Below, in pieces: positions 1 through 11,400 of a DNA stretch of 64,000 nt. A model generated the notes under the pieces. It saw only the letters and a list, made by a program, of their open reading frames with translations, ran no database searches and had not been told where the DNA came from. A program made the position numbers and the translations under genes. This stretch comes from Lophius americanus (lineage: Eukaryota > Chordata > Actinopteri > Lophiiformes > Lophiidae). The DNA is taken from contig JBBDHG010000043.1 of the NCBI GenBank assembly GCA_037951165.1, positions 6,525,001 to 6,589,000 of the forward strand, written 5' to 3'. Within the stretch, counting starts at the first letter, position 1; each line of letters starts with the position of its first letter.

Positions 1-28
1 GCAATAACGCCTCTTCCTACCCCCCCTT

Positions 29-56
29 TCTGTCTGTCTGTCTGTCTGTCTGTCTG
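29..56. repeat. (TCTG)n microsatellite
   Basis: About seven uninterrupted TCTG units follow a short C/T-rich run at the left edge of the window. Confidence 0.95.
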
Positions 57-805
57 CTAAGATGCCAAATTACAAAACAATCTCAAACATGGACAGGGTG
101 GCGTGGACCGAAATCGTTCTCACATGGCGCGCTGTAAGCGCCATAGTCCAGTCAGAGGTGGCCGAGGGCGAAGTACAACCTCAGCGGCGGTTGGATCGGA
201 TCTTCAGGGTGGAGCTCATTGGAAACAAACTTTTTTTTACTTTAGCGAGGTTTCTGATCAAGGTTTGGCGTTCGGAAAAACATAATTCAGTGCAAAAAAA
301 AAGAAAGAAGAAGAAAATGTAGCATCTTGTTGTGCTTGAAGAGCTTTAATGTTCCGCTGCAAATAAAATGTTGAATCAATAACAGAAAAGTTACAAAGAT
401 CAGTCTGAGTATTTTTTTTGTGTTTAATTGAAACTTTTTTGCAGGTGGGTTTTTTAACAGATTTGAGAAAAAGTAGATTTCCAATTAAAGTCCGGTTGCC
501 AGATTTATTAGACGTTGTTTCTTTTTCACTACAGAATGTTTTGTTAGAAAATGTGCCTAAAAACCATGACAGAAAATACAAATCTTCTTTTTTTTTCTGG
601 ACTCATAACTCAGAGTTACCTGTCACCACATACTTAATTAAATGCATAATAACAAAATTAACAGTGTAATAATGTTGGTAATTACAGCGATTTAATATTG
701 TTTATAAATTAGATATTTGAGTTGAGTAGTGTGAAGTAAAATTCAAGTTGAGATAACGTCATGACATCACATCATTTCTATCAGCCTTGATGTGGTCCAG
801 ATCAT
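57..805. other. Unique AT-rich stretch, no gene seen
   Basis: The left 200 bases are moderately GC-rich and the rest is AT-rich with several poly-A and poly-T runs (near 230, 292, 412 and 589). The short open frames have no recognisable domain and no splice-site support. I see no repeat family here. Confidence 0.6.
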
Positions 806-1170
806 TCTACACTGTAAAAACAAAACTGACAAAAACGGTAACAAAAAATTAAATTCAGATTATTGATTCATTATTTTTTACTGAGTCTAGTTAATGAAAC
901 TGTTTCACTGTGCAAAGGTTTTATTTAAACACCAACAATTCTGTCTTAAAATGCTGCAGCAATGAAATAATGCCATAATCACCAACAAATAATGAATAAG
1001 TATCTTTTCACCCTTTGATGTTTTATGTTTTATGAAGGTAAAACCGACAAAAAGAAGGATTTTTTTTAAGTTTTAAAGACTTGATTTAATTGAGTGTTAG
1101 CAGTTTAAGTGACTTTTTTGAGATCATTTATTTAACAGTGTGCTTGACCATTTATCCGGTTTTCAAAACA
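806..1170 (+). repeat. Family E AT-rich dispersed repeat, copy 1
   Basis: It begins with ACACTGTAAAAA and carries internal words shared with copies near 16.9, 22.0 and 57.1-57.8 kb: an AAATGCTGCAG word, then TTAATTGAGTGTTA followed by CAGTTTAAGT. The ends look like a short inverted ACTGTAAAAA word, which would fit a small non-autonomous DNA element. The class is inferred and divergence between copies is high. Confidence 0.55.
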
Positions 1171-1650
1171 AAATGTTCACTTAATTAGTTTTATAAGTGT
1201 TAAATAGACCAGCAACCAAGACTGCTGCTTGGAAAAATGATGATGTTGAAATGAATGATGTTTATTTGTTTGCTGTGATGCCTTGTAAACAAAGCTCATC
1301 AAACTCTATTAGATCTGGTTTCTTAAAGTTAAATCCGTCATTTTTAACTCATGAAGTCGTTAGGCTCATATTTTCAGCTTGTTTTGTGTCACTAAAAGTT
1401 AGTATGAATCTATTTTTGAATGTTTGCGTGATAGCATGTCCTGTTTTTACATTTAATCACCTCTGACAACATGTTTTGGGCCGAAAATGGGCAAAACAAA
1501 TTCGGGAAATTATAATATTTTATATTTTGTGGAATTTCAAAGAAAAAAATAATGTTTTCAAAACATACAGATTTTTTTTCCCCCTTCATTGTGAAATGAA
1601 TAACATCCTAAAAGCTCAATGTAACAGACTTTACATTTAAAATGACCTAG
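1171..1650. other. Unique AT-rich stretch, no gene seen
   Basis: AT-rich sequence with poly-T runs near 1566. No repeat family or exon signal was recognised. Confidence 0.55.
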
Positions 1651-1651
1651 C

Positions 1652-1864
1652 TCTGTTCCTCACCGGTTCTCCAGTTGTCCTTATCAGAGCACTTTAAAAA
1701 GGTTCTGAACACTGCAGACCAGGAACACCCAACAAGGCCTGCGGTTCTGGAGATGCTCTGACCTTAGAACACATCCCATTCACTGACGGGCGCCATGGTA
1801 ACGAGAAAATCCATGTTATTCTGACTGGGCCTGTCAGCGGTCATTATGTTATGGCTGATCGGTG
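1652..1864 (-). mobile_element. Tc1-like transposon relic (terminal repeat plus HTH-coding end)
   Basis: The right edge is an inverted-terminal-repeat sequence reading TTATGTTATGGCTGATCGGTG, the end of a Tc1-like family common in teleosts. Inside it, on the minus strand, 1706-1745 translates to a degenerate helix-turn-helix segment (QALLGVPGLQ, against the family pattern TAALVGCSRSAV). Only the N-terminal end of the transposase survives; the DDE catalytic part is missing. Related copies in this window lie at 7.6, 10.4, 25.3 and 55.7 kb. Confidence 0.8.
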
Positions 1865-1950
1865 CATATTCTTCAAGACTGTAAATATGTTTATTTAAAA
1901 CCGTCAAGCTTAACAGTCGAGATGATTGTGCTGCGGAAAACACGTGTGTT

Positions 1951-2056
1951 TTTTTGTTTGTTGTTGTGTTTGTATGTTTTTGTGTGTTTGTTTGTTTGTG
2001 TGTTTGTTTGTTTGTGTGTTTGTTTGTTTGTGTGTTTGTTTGTTTGTTTGTGTGCG
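1951..2056. repeat. (TTTG)/(TG) compound microsatellite
   Basis: The core repeats a 16-base unit, TGTGTGTTTGTTTGTT, several times, so the array has a small higher-order structure rather than being a simple tetranucleotide run. Confidence 0.9.
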
Positions 2057-2084
2057 ATTATGCTTCGTAAATAAATTTAAAGGG

Positions 2085-2205
2085 GCAACAATCCGGGAAA
2101 AGTAAGCCGCCGCGTCTGCTCCATTACGTAAGCGGTCGTCATCGATGCGAGCGCTGATTCATGATGACCAAGCATCCATCTGTAATCTGTGGTGATTAAA
2201 GCATT
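2085..2205. promoter_or_regulatory. Candidate conserved non-coding element
   Basis: A GC-balanced unique island with CATCGATG, CATTACGTAAG, TGATTCATGATGACC and TGGTGATTAAAGC words sits between two microsatellites. These resemble bZIP and homeodomain sites. No comparison with other fish was possible, so the regulatory role is inference. Confidence 0.35.
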
Positions 2206-2210
2206 TCACA

Positions 2211-2246
2211 ATACACACACACATAAGAACACACACACACACACAC
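2211..2246. repeat. (CA)n microsatellite
   Basis: A CA run interrupted once by TAAGAA. Confidence 0.9.
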
Positions 2247-2276
2247 CAATTAAGACGCAGCAGCTGCAGACACAGT

Positions 2277-2592
2277 TCTTAGTTAGCTTCTCACAGATTA
2301 TCCATCGTGTGAGGATTAGCATGATCCTCAGCTAGCAATTAGCACGGCAAAAACAACACGACTGACTCATCGCTCGGGATTAGCATTTAGCTTCATTAGC
2401 AATTAGCTATGAGTCTCAATGACTCATAAACCAGGTATTAGCATCGATTCAGCTTTTTAGCCCAGGCCCAACCAACATGAGGCGGCGTTTATTAGGTTTA
2501 CGGTCAAATATTAAGCTTGACGTCCATCTGGAGGTTTGAGTGAGTCATCGTTGACGTCACTGGTTCTCCAGTGGACAGGTTTCCATGGAAAC
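2277..2592. promoter_or_regulatory. ATTAGC-rich block with AP-1, CRE and X-box-like sites
   Basis: Between 2277 and 2460 the word TTAGC or GCTAG recurs about nine times, several as ATTAGC. It is followed by an AP-1-like TGAGTCA at 2541, a perfect CRE TGACGTCA at 2552-2559 and a perfect palindrome GTTTCCATGGAAAC at 2579-2592, similar to an RFX X-box. Motif matches are seen directly; function is inference. Confidence 0.35.
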
Positions 2593-2696
2593 AGCATAAA
2601 AATATAGAAATCTATGTAGGAGAAGAGACAGACACTGAGTCAGAGCCGCCTTCCTTAAGACACTTCTGGTTTTCAGCGGTTTGAGGAGGATGGAGA

Positions 2697-2782
2697 GTGT
2701 GTGTGCATATGTGTGTTGTGCACGTGTGTGTGTGTCTCTGTGAGTGTGTGCGTGTGTGTGTGCGTGTGCTGTGTGTTTGTGT
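2697..2782. repeat. (TG)n microsatellite, interrupted
   Basis: TG-rich run with CA, TC and GC interruptions. The minus-strand CA/Thr-His open frame across it is a by-product of composition. Confidence 0.9.
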
Positions 2783-3084
2783 AAGGAAAACAGCTTGAGT
2801 TATTTTGGTGCTCGTATGCATGAGAACAACGTCACCGCAGCGGGTTCCTCCTTTTTCGCACGCCAAAGCAGACGACCCGCTCTCTTTATATGGGTCCTGA
2901 GAAGGAAGCATTGACGGACACGTTGCTGTTTGCGTTGTTTTCCACGTGTTGCTCCACCTTTCAACACGCCGTTAGCCAACCTGCAACCACACGCAGCTGC
3001 AACACTTTTCACTTTAGCACCGGCTTTGCCAATCGCTTTCCATCGGAGCCCAGTCGCTGCACACAAGCTTCTGTTTTTACTGTC
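2783..3084. other. Unique stretch, no gene seen
   Basis: Moderately GC-rich unique sequence. Overlapping short frames occur on both strands without coding support. Confidence 0.5.
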
Positions 3085-4340
3085 TTTCATTGCACTGCAA
3101 AGAAATATTTAAGCCTAATATTTAAGATTCGTGTATTTTAATGTAGATGCAAAAATGTCCATGAAATTTGGATTATGTCATTTCAAGATGAACAAACTAA
3201 TAAACTACATTTGTCATTGAATTATGAATGACAAAAGTAAATAGGATATGTACGTTATAGTTTCAATAAATCTTAAATGTTTTATATGCATTTTATGCAT
3301 TTCCTATTCGGTACGATGTAATTTCATGAAAATAACATGTTTAAGCTAATTAAAATCCTTATTAAATCCATATTTTTTTGAACTGTTTTCATAATAAACG
3401 GATTTTTTGCTGATTCTGTGAAATTTGGATGGAATCAGATTGAAAGTTGATTGAAATTTTAAATTATGCATTTTGTAAAAAAATATTATTTAAATAAAAT
3501 CAAATAGACACAAGTACATAAACTTTATCCATGCGATTTCTTTGAGTGCAGATTTCATCCGTCATCCTCATTTGGTTTTTTCTCTAATGCTGTTCAAAGG
3601 AACCACATGACATTGTGAAATAAAAATTTCTAAATTAGCCTCCTCTTTCGATTTTTATTTATAAAAAAATATAAAAATCCATCAATGCCTAGTTTAAGTA
3701 CTTGAATCTTTTTCCTTCTATTTAAATTACCATTCTATTCAAAGTTTATTTTCATCTGGTTGGATGTTTTTACAGATTATCTGCTATTATTTATTAATAT
3801 GACATTGCAATATTTTATATAACTAATTCATATATTTGTATGTTGGTTTATATTAAGTACCCATAATCTTGTACTTTATTATATATTAGGGTTGAATGAT
3901 TATCCTGTATTCTTTCTAATTTCGTCACAATCAATGAATCAAAATATTTCTGTTAGTTATGAAAAAATTCAATTAATGAATTAACAAATGTGAACAAGGT
4001 TTTAAATTATTGTTGTACAGTTTTTCATTGGATACAATTTATTTATTGGATATTTATAAAAGATTGGTTTTCATTGTGTGAAGGGTAAAACTATAGTCTA
4101 TTAACATAAATATACAATTTTCTTGTTCCATTCATGTTTTGATGCACAACACACAAAATATAGAAATCTTAAATATTAGGTTTATATATTTGTGAAGCAC
4201 AATAATGAGATTTAAAAAAATAACAGTCCAAGAAAATAAATCTTAAAATCTTGAATAAGATAGAAAAAAAAACAATAAAATAGCAAGATTTAGTCATTCT
4301 GTTTCAGAGGCATTAAAACACGTCATCAAAAATTATACCC
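3085..4340. other. Long AT-rich stretch
   Basis: About 1.25 kb of AT-rich sequence beginning with a CACTGCAAAGAAATA word that resembles a decayed family E end. Numerous in-frame stops occur in all frames. No gene is recognised. Confidence 0.6.
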
Positions 4341-5698
4341 AACATTTTTCAGCTTTTCAGTACGGAAACTGTGCAAGTCAGAAATTCGAAAGAAACTACT
4401 AACAAATCTGTCCTACATTTGTGGTTGAGCAAAAATCAGAATATGTCAAAATATACAGCCTCGCAGAAACAGGAACTTCAAGGTGCATTTTGGGTAAAAG
4501 CTTCCGACAGACCATTTCAGCACAGATCAAACTGCAGTGAGCAGGATGTTCTTTCATTCATCCATCCATATTCTTTTTATATTTTAGTTCAAACATCATG
4601 AACCAATTTTGAACAATTTCAGCTTGTTCAACGCTGGGGATAGGGTTCTTCTTCGGGGACAAACCCTCGCTGTCCGGGACGACAGCGTGGGACTAGTTGT
4701 TCTGTGATGCCGGTAACTCTTGACATAGTCGACACTATTCATGAGTTCCGGGCAGAGTCTGTAAGAATGAGTACAAGGATGCGGAACGGGTTCCTTCATG
4801 GGGGGCTGGACTTTGATGCAAAAATCTGCAGGTGGAAAATCTAACAGAAATGCAAATTTGTGCGACATTTTGCGTTGCAGACTGAACGACTTGCTCAAAC
4901 TCTGCTGTTAAAAAAACAAAAACGCACCCGGGTCCATTGGGACTCCAACAGAACTTCGGATTAACTCAAAGTTCAGGACCTTTCCCGGATCGTGTCAATC
5001 TGAACACGTCATCCCACATCTGCTGCCGACAGCTGACACCGAGAAACACAACTTTGGTGTCGCATTTGTCTTGATATTCCAATAGTTTGAAGATGTTATT
5101 TTCTTTTCTCTCTGCTTTGTGCCGACCGTAACCCAGACATCTGTCGGGGGTTCTGTCATATGGAGCCCATTGTGATAACAAGCCTGCGGTTGACCGAGAC
5201 CAGCCGCTACTCCATTCTCATTGTTCCTCTGACTGTTTACGGACCTCGCTGCCACGCACAGCCGCTCTGCTCCATGTATATTTGTGGATGTATATGTCTA
5301 GTCTCCACTCTACACTGTCATTTGCTGCAGGGTGTGGGGTCCCGTCCCCCTGCTTCCTCCCCACGTGCCACCGCTTCACTCCCGTACCGCCCCATAAACC
5401 CTGAGGAGCCTCCATCCATGGGCCGTTAGAGCGAGACGCCAATACCAGAACACGTGCGGCCAAAAAAAGTCCAAACTCTCCACCACTAACCCTCCAACTT
5501 TCCGGGGAGCCGAGCCTCAGTACAAATATTCTGGAATTGCTCTTCTCGCCTTTCACCTTCATCTTAATCAGCCGGAGGGAAAAAGTGAAGCTCAAATTAT
5601 ATATTTGGCTTAAAACAAAGTCTTTGTTTTTTCATCTGAGGACAGAAGGAGACGACGCCGGTCTAATCTACTGGGATCCAGTTAGGAAGCTTTAAACT
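4341..5698. other. Unique mixed-composition stretch, no gene seen
   Basis: Several frames of 70-125 codons overlap on opposite strands between 4596 and 5595, the usual pattern for chance frames in GC-balanced DNA. None shows a known domain or a matched acceptor/donor pair. Confidence 0.5.
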
Positions 5699-5699
5699 T

Positions 5700-6200
5700 T
5701 GATTCAGTTTCAGATTTGATTCTGATGAAAAACGCCACCAGGTGGACAGGAGAGGCAACATCAGGACAACCACTCAAAAAAGTTCTGGTTCTGCAGGTGG
5801 TGGCCACTGACAATTTCTCTCACCTCATCTTTTCTGACAATTCTCCTTTAATCTTCCTCATCTCTACCGGTACCGTAATGTGGTTCCTGCCGCCAGTTCA
5901 TGTGGTCCAGCTCTTCCAGGATGGAACGTCCATGCGAGACATCAAAAGAAGGTTTGTCATGTCTCCAAGAACAATCTTGTAGAAGATCCTCAAGGACACC
6001 ATCTCATCAGGAGGTCCAGATGTTGTCAGCAGGGCCTTTAGGCATGCAGGGGTCAAACACACCTCTGGGACACACGATGAGTTGTTGTGAGGAAATTCAA
6101 TCCAAAATGATCAGAACCTGTGATTTCCGGTTTTTCACTTTGATATCGGGTCTTATTTAGAATCCAGTCCTCAGTGGGTTCATGATTTTAGTTTGGACTG
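5700..6200 (+). mobile_element. Tc1-like transposon relic, second lineage, internally deleted
   Basis: The plus-strand frame at 5716-5982 contains VVQLFQDGTSMRDIKRRF, a clear match to the transposase DNA-binding helix of a different Tc1 lineage (pattern VQLLQDGTSIRAIARRF). Just after it, 5985-6070 resembles the C-terminal end of the same protein (KDT..., then a Gly-His segment) and 6090-6200 resembles its 3' non-coding end. The central catalytic portion is missing, so the element has lost its middle and is inactive. Confidence 0.8.
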
Positions 6201-6354
6201 AGCGATCTCACGTCAATTAGTTCAAAACGAATTACACAATGTTTATCAATAAACATTTTCAACTTAAATGTTTCATTCATGGCGATCCGAACTGGGATTT
6301 AAGTGTCACCCTTCATCTAAAGGGGGCGGGTCGTCTTCCATGGAGGGAATTTTC

Positions 6355-6392
6355 ATACTTACTTTATTGATCCCAAATTTTGAAATTCAAAA
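6355..6392 (-). repeat. LINE 3'-tail fragment (TTTATTGATCCC word)
   Basis: ACTTTATTGATCCCAAATTT is the reverse complement of the 3' tail common to fish L2-type LINEs and the SINEs that share their tail. Only the tail is evident here. Confidence 0.55.
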
Positions 6393-6662
6393 AGCAAAGA
6401 AGTGAAAACAAATATCCGACTTGTGAAACCAATGTGAGGTAAGTGATGGGGTCCGTCCAGGTCGCCTGCCCCCCCCGACGTTGGCCGACCCTGCTTGGTG
6501 GATTTCCTTTACAATGGCCTCCGCTTGATGTTATGAAATTTTACACACTGCTCCTTTAAAAGACTTAGAGACTTGCTAAAAGTGCTCCCGGTGATAAAAC
6601 GTAAACACACAACTGAACTGTTCCCTTGAGAAAACAATCATACAAACATGGCGTCTAATGCT

Positions 6663-6741
6663 TCTATATTATTCCTCTCTCTCATCCCTCCCTCTCCCTC
6701 CCTCTTTCACTCCCTCCCTCTCTTTCCCTCTCTCTCTTTCG
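6663..6741. repeat. Pyrimidine (CT/CCCT) tract
   Basis: About 80 bases that are almost purely C and T, built from CTCT and CCCTC words. Such strand-asymmetric tracts can adopt triplex structure; that is general knowledge, not shown here. Confidence 0.85.
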
Positions 6742-6857
6742 TACGATTGATCGGCACATGAGCGCCCGCAGGAAGGCGAAGTGAAAGTGTGTTGAAAGTG
6801 AATGTCTTTGCTCGTTCTGTCAAACACACAGGAAGTAGAGAGAGGCAGAGGAAGTCA

Positions 6858-6965
6858 GATGTGTGTGTGCGTGCGTGTGTGTGTGTGCGTGTGTGTCTGT
6901 GTGTGTGTGGGTGTGGGTGGGTGGGTGGGTGTGTGTGTGTGTGTGCGTGTGTGTGCGTGTGTGTG
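6858..6965. repeat. (TG)n microsatellite with GGGTG block
   Basis: TG repeats enclose a GGGTGTGGGTGGGTGGGTGG segment near 6908-6930, which could form a G-quadruplex on the plus strand. Confidence 0.9.
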
Positions 6966-7586
6966 GTCTCGGTGCTGACTGAGCTCCCCGGTCGCCAGCG
7001 AGCCACTTCACAGTCTGCGGCTGCTGAGGCTGATTGAAAGCAGCTCGGCGCAGCGCCCTAACAGCGAGGGCGGAGAAGAAACTCAGACCCATAATCGCTT
7101 CTTCACTCCTACATGATGGCCTGTGATATGTTGAGAAAACACGATTAAAAACAAATCATTTAATGTGGCTTCAGAAAACTTCCCCCCTCCTCAGGCCCAT
7201 AAAATAATTCACAGCGACTCGGCGCTTTGAGAACTTCCTGTTGTTTGATGTCATTGAAAGTGGAGGATACAGCAGGATGTGATTCCTCCACAACTTTGTC
7301 ATTAGTCGGATCAGAAAAGTCGCTCTCTCACACAAATGAGCCATAACAATACAACCCGCTGTCTAGATACTGGATGATTCTGTCTTGAATGCATGGCCGG
7401 TCCTGTGGTCAACTGCTAAGACCCCCGAGCTACAGCCTGTACTTTGACTCTATCTGGGCAAACGTGTCTCAAATATAAAGCCTGTCACTGCGTTCACGGC
7501 ACCAGAGCCAGAACCAACAGTTGATCAATGTGGGAATACAGCGTCACACCACGTGATACCACTTCATGCTTAACCCACCGAAAAAT
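6966..7586. other. Unique stretch, no gene seen
   Basis: GC-balanced sequence at 6966-7090 followed by mixed unique DNA. It ends in a TA dinucleotide that abuts the next Tc1 relic. Confidence 0.5.
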
Positions 7587-7587
7587 A

Positions 7588-7890
7588 CACCAATCAGCCA
7601 ATACATTAAAACCACATGGCTTATATTTCACAGGTTGGCCTTGTGGGATGTCACAGTGGGTTATGACACCTTTCTATCAGAACCAGCGTTAACTTGTTCT
7701 GATAGAAACAGTAGCTCTTCTGTGGGATCAGACAACACCAATGCATGTGAGAAGCTAACCTCTATGACCATGTCACCGGCTCACCGGTTATCCTTCCTTA
7801 GTCTAGTCTGGAAAGTTCTACCCACGGCAGTCCAGGAACACCCAACAAGACCTGCAGTTCTGGATAAGTGGATATCTGTCACCAGGAGCT
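7588..7890 (-). mobile_element. Tc1-like transposon relic, internally deleted
   Basis: The left edge, CACCAATCAGCCAATACATT, is a family terminal repeat preceded by TA at 7586-7587, the expected target site. From 7664 the sequence is antisense to the transposase HTH region: a word GACACCTTTCTATCAGAACC, then at 7828-7866 the helix shared with the 1.7-kb relic. The segment between terminal repeat and HTH, about a kilobase in an intact copy, is deleted. Confidence 0.8.
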
Positions 7891-9318
7891 CTTTTTTATC
7901 AATTATTATCAATTGTTTTGATTGATAGAGTCTGTTCTTGTGGTCACAATTTCAGATCCAGGGTTTTTCTGTTGTTTTTTTTTTTTTCTCTTCTCTTTTC
8001 TCGGCAGGATCTGGTGTTTCATCTCTGTGGTTTATCTTATTCTGGTCTTCTTTGGTCACCCTGAGGTTGTAATTGCTTTCTTCTTTTCATTAATTCGTCT
8101 TTGTCTTCTGTGTGGGTGTTCTCTCTCTCTTTTTCATTTTGTTTTGTTTGTGGGTTTTTTTTATTTGGTCGTCTGGATTCAATGTTAACCGCTTTTTTGT
8201 TGTTATGTAACGATTGTGTTACAAGTCGGGACCCTTTAACCTAATAAATGATCTTGGACCTAATTATATGCAACATTTTGCACATTCAATGCAAACTGCT
8301 GTCCCTTTTTAACACTTTCAATTGCACACATTCTACATTTCCTCTTTCAGGAGCTTCTTGTTTTCAAACAGGGTTACTCTTGTCCATCCGTTCGGACGGA
8401 TTTCCATAAGTTCGGCACAACAATTCATTTAGTTTCATTGTCATTCACGTTAAAATTTAGAAGTGTTCACATTGAAATTTAACATTTGAACGTTAAACTG
8501 TTGCATTTAATATATTAAAAGGTTGCATTTACGTTACTCTTAATTGCTATTCTATCAACAACAAAAAAGCTGTCACAGCTCTCATAGTGGCACGAATGTG
8601 GAAAACGTGTCAACCGTAACGCAAAAAGTTATAGTTGCAGCATGATGTTTGAGAAAGACATCTTCACAATTATAAAGTATTATATCTCAGACAACTTTGA
8701 ACATGATGTTTAAGATGCATAAGATCCAATTAATCTTCTTTGTAGCATCACTTACTCAGAGGCTAGTGAACATGATGAAGTCGGGACGTTTCCAGCTTGA
8801 GAAACGGGTCGAGATCATGTGACTGAGTGGCACATCATCCCTGTCCTTCCTGGTTTCTAGCCTCAGATTCTTCTCACCTGCCTACCATCAAGCTCATCAG
8901 CAAGTAATTAATCTACCCAGCTCTCCACTCACCACCACCGTCTCACTTTCTTTAGCGCTTCAGAAGAATTCTGTGCCACAACCTGGTCCAACATAATCTT
9001 TGATATAAATAGTTGTTTTGCAGGAAATCCAGCAAATGGGTCACAACAGATCCCTTGACTAGTCATGACAGGATTAATGTTAGCGTAAATCTCCGTCCTC
9101 TGGGACACAAAGATCTGACTGAGGTTTAACATCTTGCTTGTGAACATGTCTCCAACATGTGAAACTCATTCTTGTACCTGCTCTTCAAGAACCATCAGAA
9201 CCTTGTGCGATCTGTGCGTCTTGACGGAAATTTTCTTGAAATTCAAAATGCAAATCCTGCTGTTAAACCCGTCAAAAGCTCCACAGCTGTTTCACAAGTC
9301 TGCATCTATTTATATCCG
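7891..9318. other. Unique AT-leaning stretch, no gene seen
   Basis: T-rich to 8200 (with a run of T near 7975), then AT-rich DNA to 8750 and mixed sequence to 9318. Short frames on both strands lack any domain. Confidence 0.5.
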
Positions 9319-9319
9319 C

Positions 9320-9670
9320 TTTACTCGCTCGTCCATCGCATGTGCTTTTCAGATGACTGTAACCCTCAGGGCGAGGAAGAACTGGATTAAGTTTTTGGGA
9401 AAGGTCAGTTATATATTTCCGACACTAGGGGGAGATTTGTTTCCATAAGTTTACTAACCATTTATTTTCACTTGTTGGTACAATTTTAGTTCAAAATTTG
9501 TGCATATGAGTCGACCTCAACGAGAGAGAAAAAGATCGGATATTACTGAAAAAGTTAATATTTTCCTCACTAGGGGGAGCTTTCGACAATAAAACACTTG
9601 TTTTTCGGACATAACCTCCTAACCATTATTCTGATGTAATCCATATTTTGTGAATATTTGAATCGACTTG
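9320..9670 (-). repeat. Family A dispersed repeat, copy 1
   Basis: Two monomers are visible. Each begins with a CACTAGGGGGAG box (9423 and 9569, 146 bases apart) and each ends with a TTGTG(A/C)ATAT...TCGAC(T/C)T(G/C)A word. Strand is given relative to copies reading CCCCCTAGTG on plus. The class is unknown to me; see the finding on family A. Confidence 0.7.
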
Positions 9671-10350
9671 AGGAGCTTTATCTTGTATGGCTGATGATGA
9701 AGAGTGACAGACCTTCATCATCAGCCTATCATGTTCTCACTGCAGTTTTTTTTTTTTTAAATGATTCTCTCAATTCATCTAGTTCCTTCATGCGGCTGGT
9801 TCAAGCGCCCTGTCCTCCCCCGTCTCCACCCAGCCTTCACAGGTCCGTCAGCCTCCTCATTCTTCTGTCTCAGCAAGAGGCATCAGCCGCCACCACCAGT
9901 ATCTAAACTCCAAAGGGCTTCTGAAAGACTAATTGTCACAGATCATCCGTCATAGTCAAACATTCATCTTTATTTTATTCCCCCACTCTCATGATTGAAA
10001 TGTATTTTCTTATATTTAATACAATTCTGACAACATACATTGAACAAAAAAAAAGAACATCCTAAATAGCAAATTTATTTATTTTTAATAAAAGTCAAAT
10101 TGATTTACTCTCAAATGAGGAAAAAATATAAAGGCCAGATCCAACTATGTTACTACACGTTACTACATGTTTTGCATGTGTTTGATTTGGTCCCTTGTTT
10201 GATGAGTAACTCGGTATTTGTACTTCTGTCTGTCATGTTCTTTAATGTTCTTATCTATAATGAGCCGTGGTTAGATCCATTATTAGATTAAAAAATATAC
10301 AAAAAAATATCACAGGTCAAATGCCCAGTGACTTCTGCAGAGATTGTGTC
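9671..10350. other. Unique stretch, no gene seen
   Basis: Contains a run of T near 9748 and AT-rich DNA from 9960. A proline/serine-rich short frame near 9760-9955 has no domain. Confidence 0.5.
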
Positions 10351-10352
10351 TA

Positions 10353-10494
10353 CAAATTACTCAGCCATAACATTATAACCACTTACAGGTGGTATGAATA
10401 GCATTGGATATCTGGTTACCTAGGCAGGTGCAGTAGGTGGGATATATCAGGAAGGAAGTGGACATTTTGATCACTTAATCTGTTGGATAGTAAG
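10353..10494 (+). mobile_element. Tc1-like transposon, 5' terminal part
   Basis: TA at 10351-10352 is followed by a terminal repeat reading CTCAGCCATAACATTATAACC and the untranslated leader of the same lineage as the 1.7- and 7.6-kb relics. The leader runs to about 10494, stops in an unrelated insert, and resumes near 10956. Confidence 0.75.
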
Positions 10495-10955
10495 GTATCT
10501 GAGCAATTAAATAATAATGAAGAAAGAGCTAGACTACTCACGAGGTGTGTAATGGAGTTCCGAAGAGGACTTTTCTGAACATTACAGACATTTTCGCATT
10601 AACAAAAATGTCCTCTTGATTTTCACTGAAATCCTGCAATTCCATAGACTTAGCAGGAGGAAAATCCTCAAGGTGGCTCTTCTTCCAGGAACAAAGCAGA
10701 ATGTTTTCCCCAGCATTTTGCGTTATGGAAACTGAAACAAAAAGGTCAAAACTGAACTGGTTAAACTGAAACAAAAAGCATGGATATTTTCCTTCTTGGT
10801 TGCTGACCTGTTTTGACCCATCAGTCAATATCAGTTTGGGATGAAATGAGTTTGGACAACCGGATGCATCACTTTATGTAGTTAAAAAGACACCAGGAAG
10901 TGAAGACCACTGATGAGGTGAAGTCTGACGAACAATGAAGTGAGCGATTTGTCCT
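10495..10955 (+). repeat. Family C dispersed repeat nested in a Tc1 copy
   Basis: This 460-base segment interrupts the Tc1 leader and matches a second copy at 14.25-14.62 kb. Shared words include AAAGCAGAATGT, GACCCATCAGTCA, TTGGGATGAA and GGATGCATCACTT. The minus-strand frame at 10538-10828 lies wholly inside it. Class unknown; it must be younger than the Tc1 copy it splits, unless both came through a rearrangement. Confidence 0.6.
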
Positions 10956-11400
10956 GAAGTTGGAGAAATTGGCAAGCAGAAGGATCTGCGTGACTTCGAC
11001 CAGGAATGAATTGTGATGGCTACACGGTCTTGATGGATGTTCCTGGTCTTGGTTGGCAGTTTCCAAAGTGGTCTAAGAAACGGCGACTAGAGAACCCGTG
11101 ACAGGGTATTGGACACCAATTACTCTTTGATGCAGACTTAAGGAGAGGAGGAACATCTGAAGGGAGCTGCTGCACCTTCGCACCAAAAGTGAACCAGTTA
11201 TAGGAGGAACCCTGAAGCCTTGTAGAGGTGCCAACCGCTCTACATGAAGAAACCAAATGGACGAGAGCAAAGGAGTCTGTGGTGATGCACCAGAGCGCCC
11301 CCCAGTACGAACTGTGGAAATGGCTCCAATATGTTATGTCGTCTTTTCTGTTGCACAAAATGCTAAAGGAGTTCATGCTGGTTCTGACGGTAAGATGTAA
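10956..11400 (+). mobile_element. Tc1-like transposon, transposase N-terminal relic
   Basis: From 10970 the plus strand reads GKQKDLRDFDQE, a stop, then IVMA, matching the Tc1 family start GKRKDLSDFDKGQIVMA. Recognisable nucleotide similarity continues to about 11160. The segment at 11345-11400 matches the later family stretch ending in NAGSDRK. The intervening 11180-11340 does not align and may be another insertion. Stops and frame breaks make it a pseudogene. Confidence 0.75.

Noticed and set aside
5900..6160. 86-codon plus frame as an independent small gene
   Set aside because: It overlaps the Tc1 relic in another frame.
8381..8402. CCATCCGTTCGGACGGAT as a palindrome
   Set aside because: The two arms do not pair perfectly around the centre and the length is within chance expectation.
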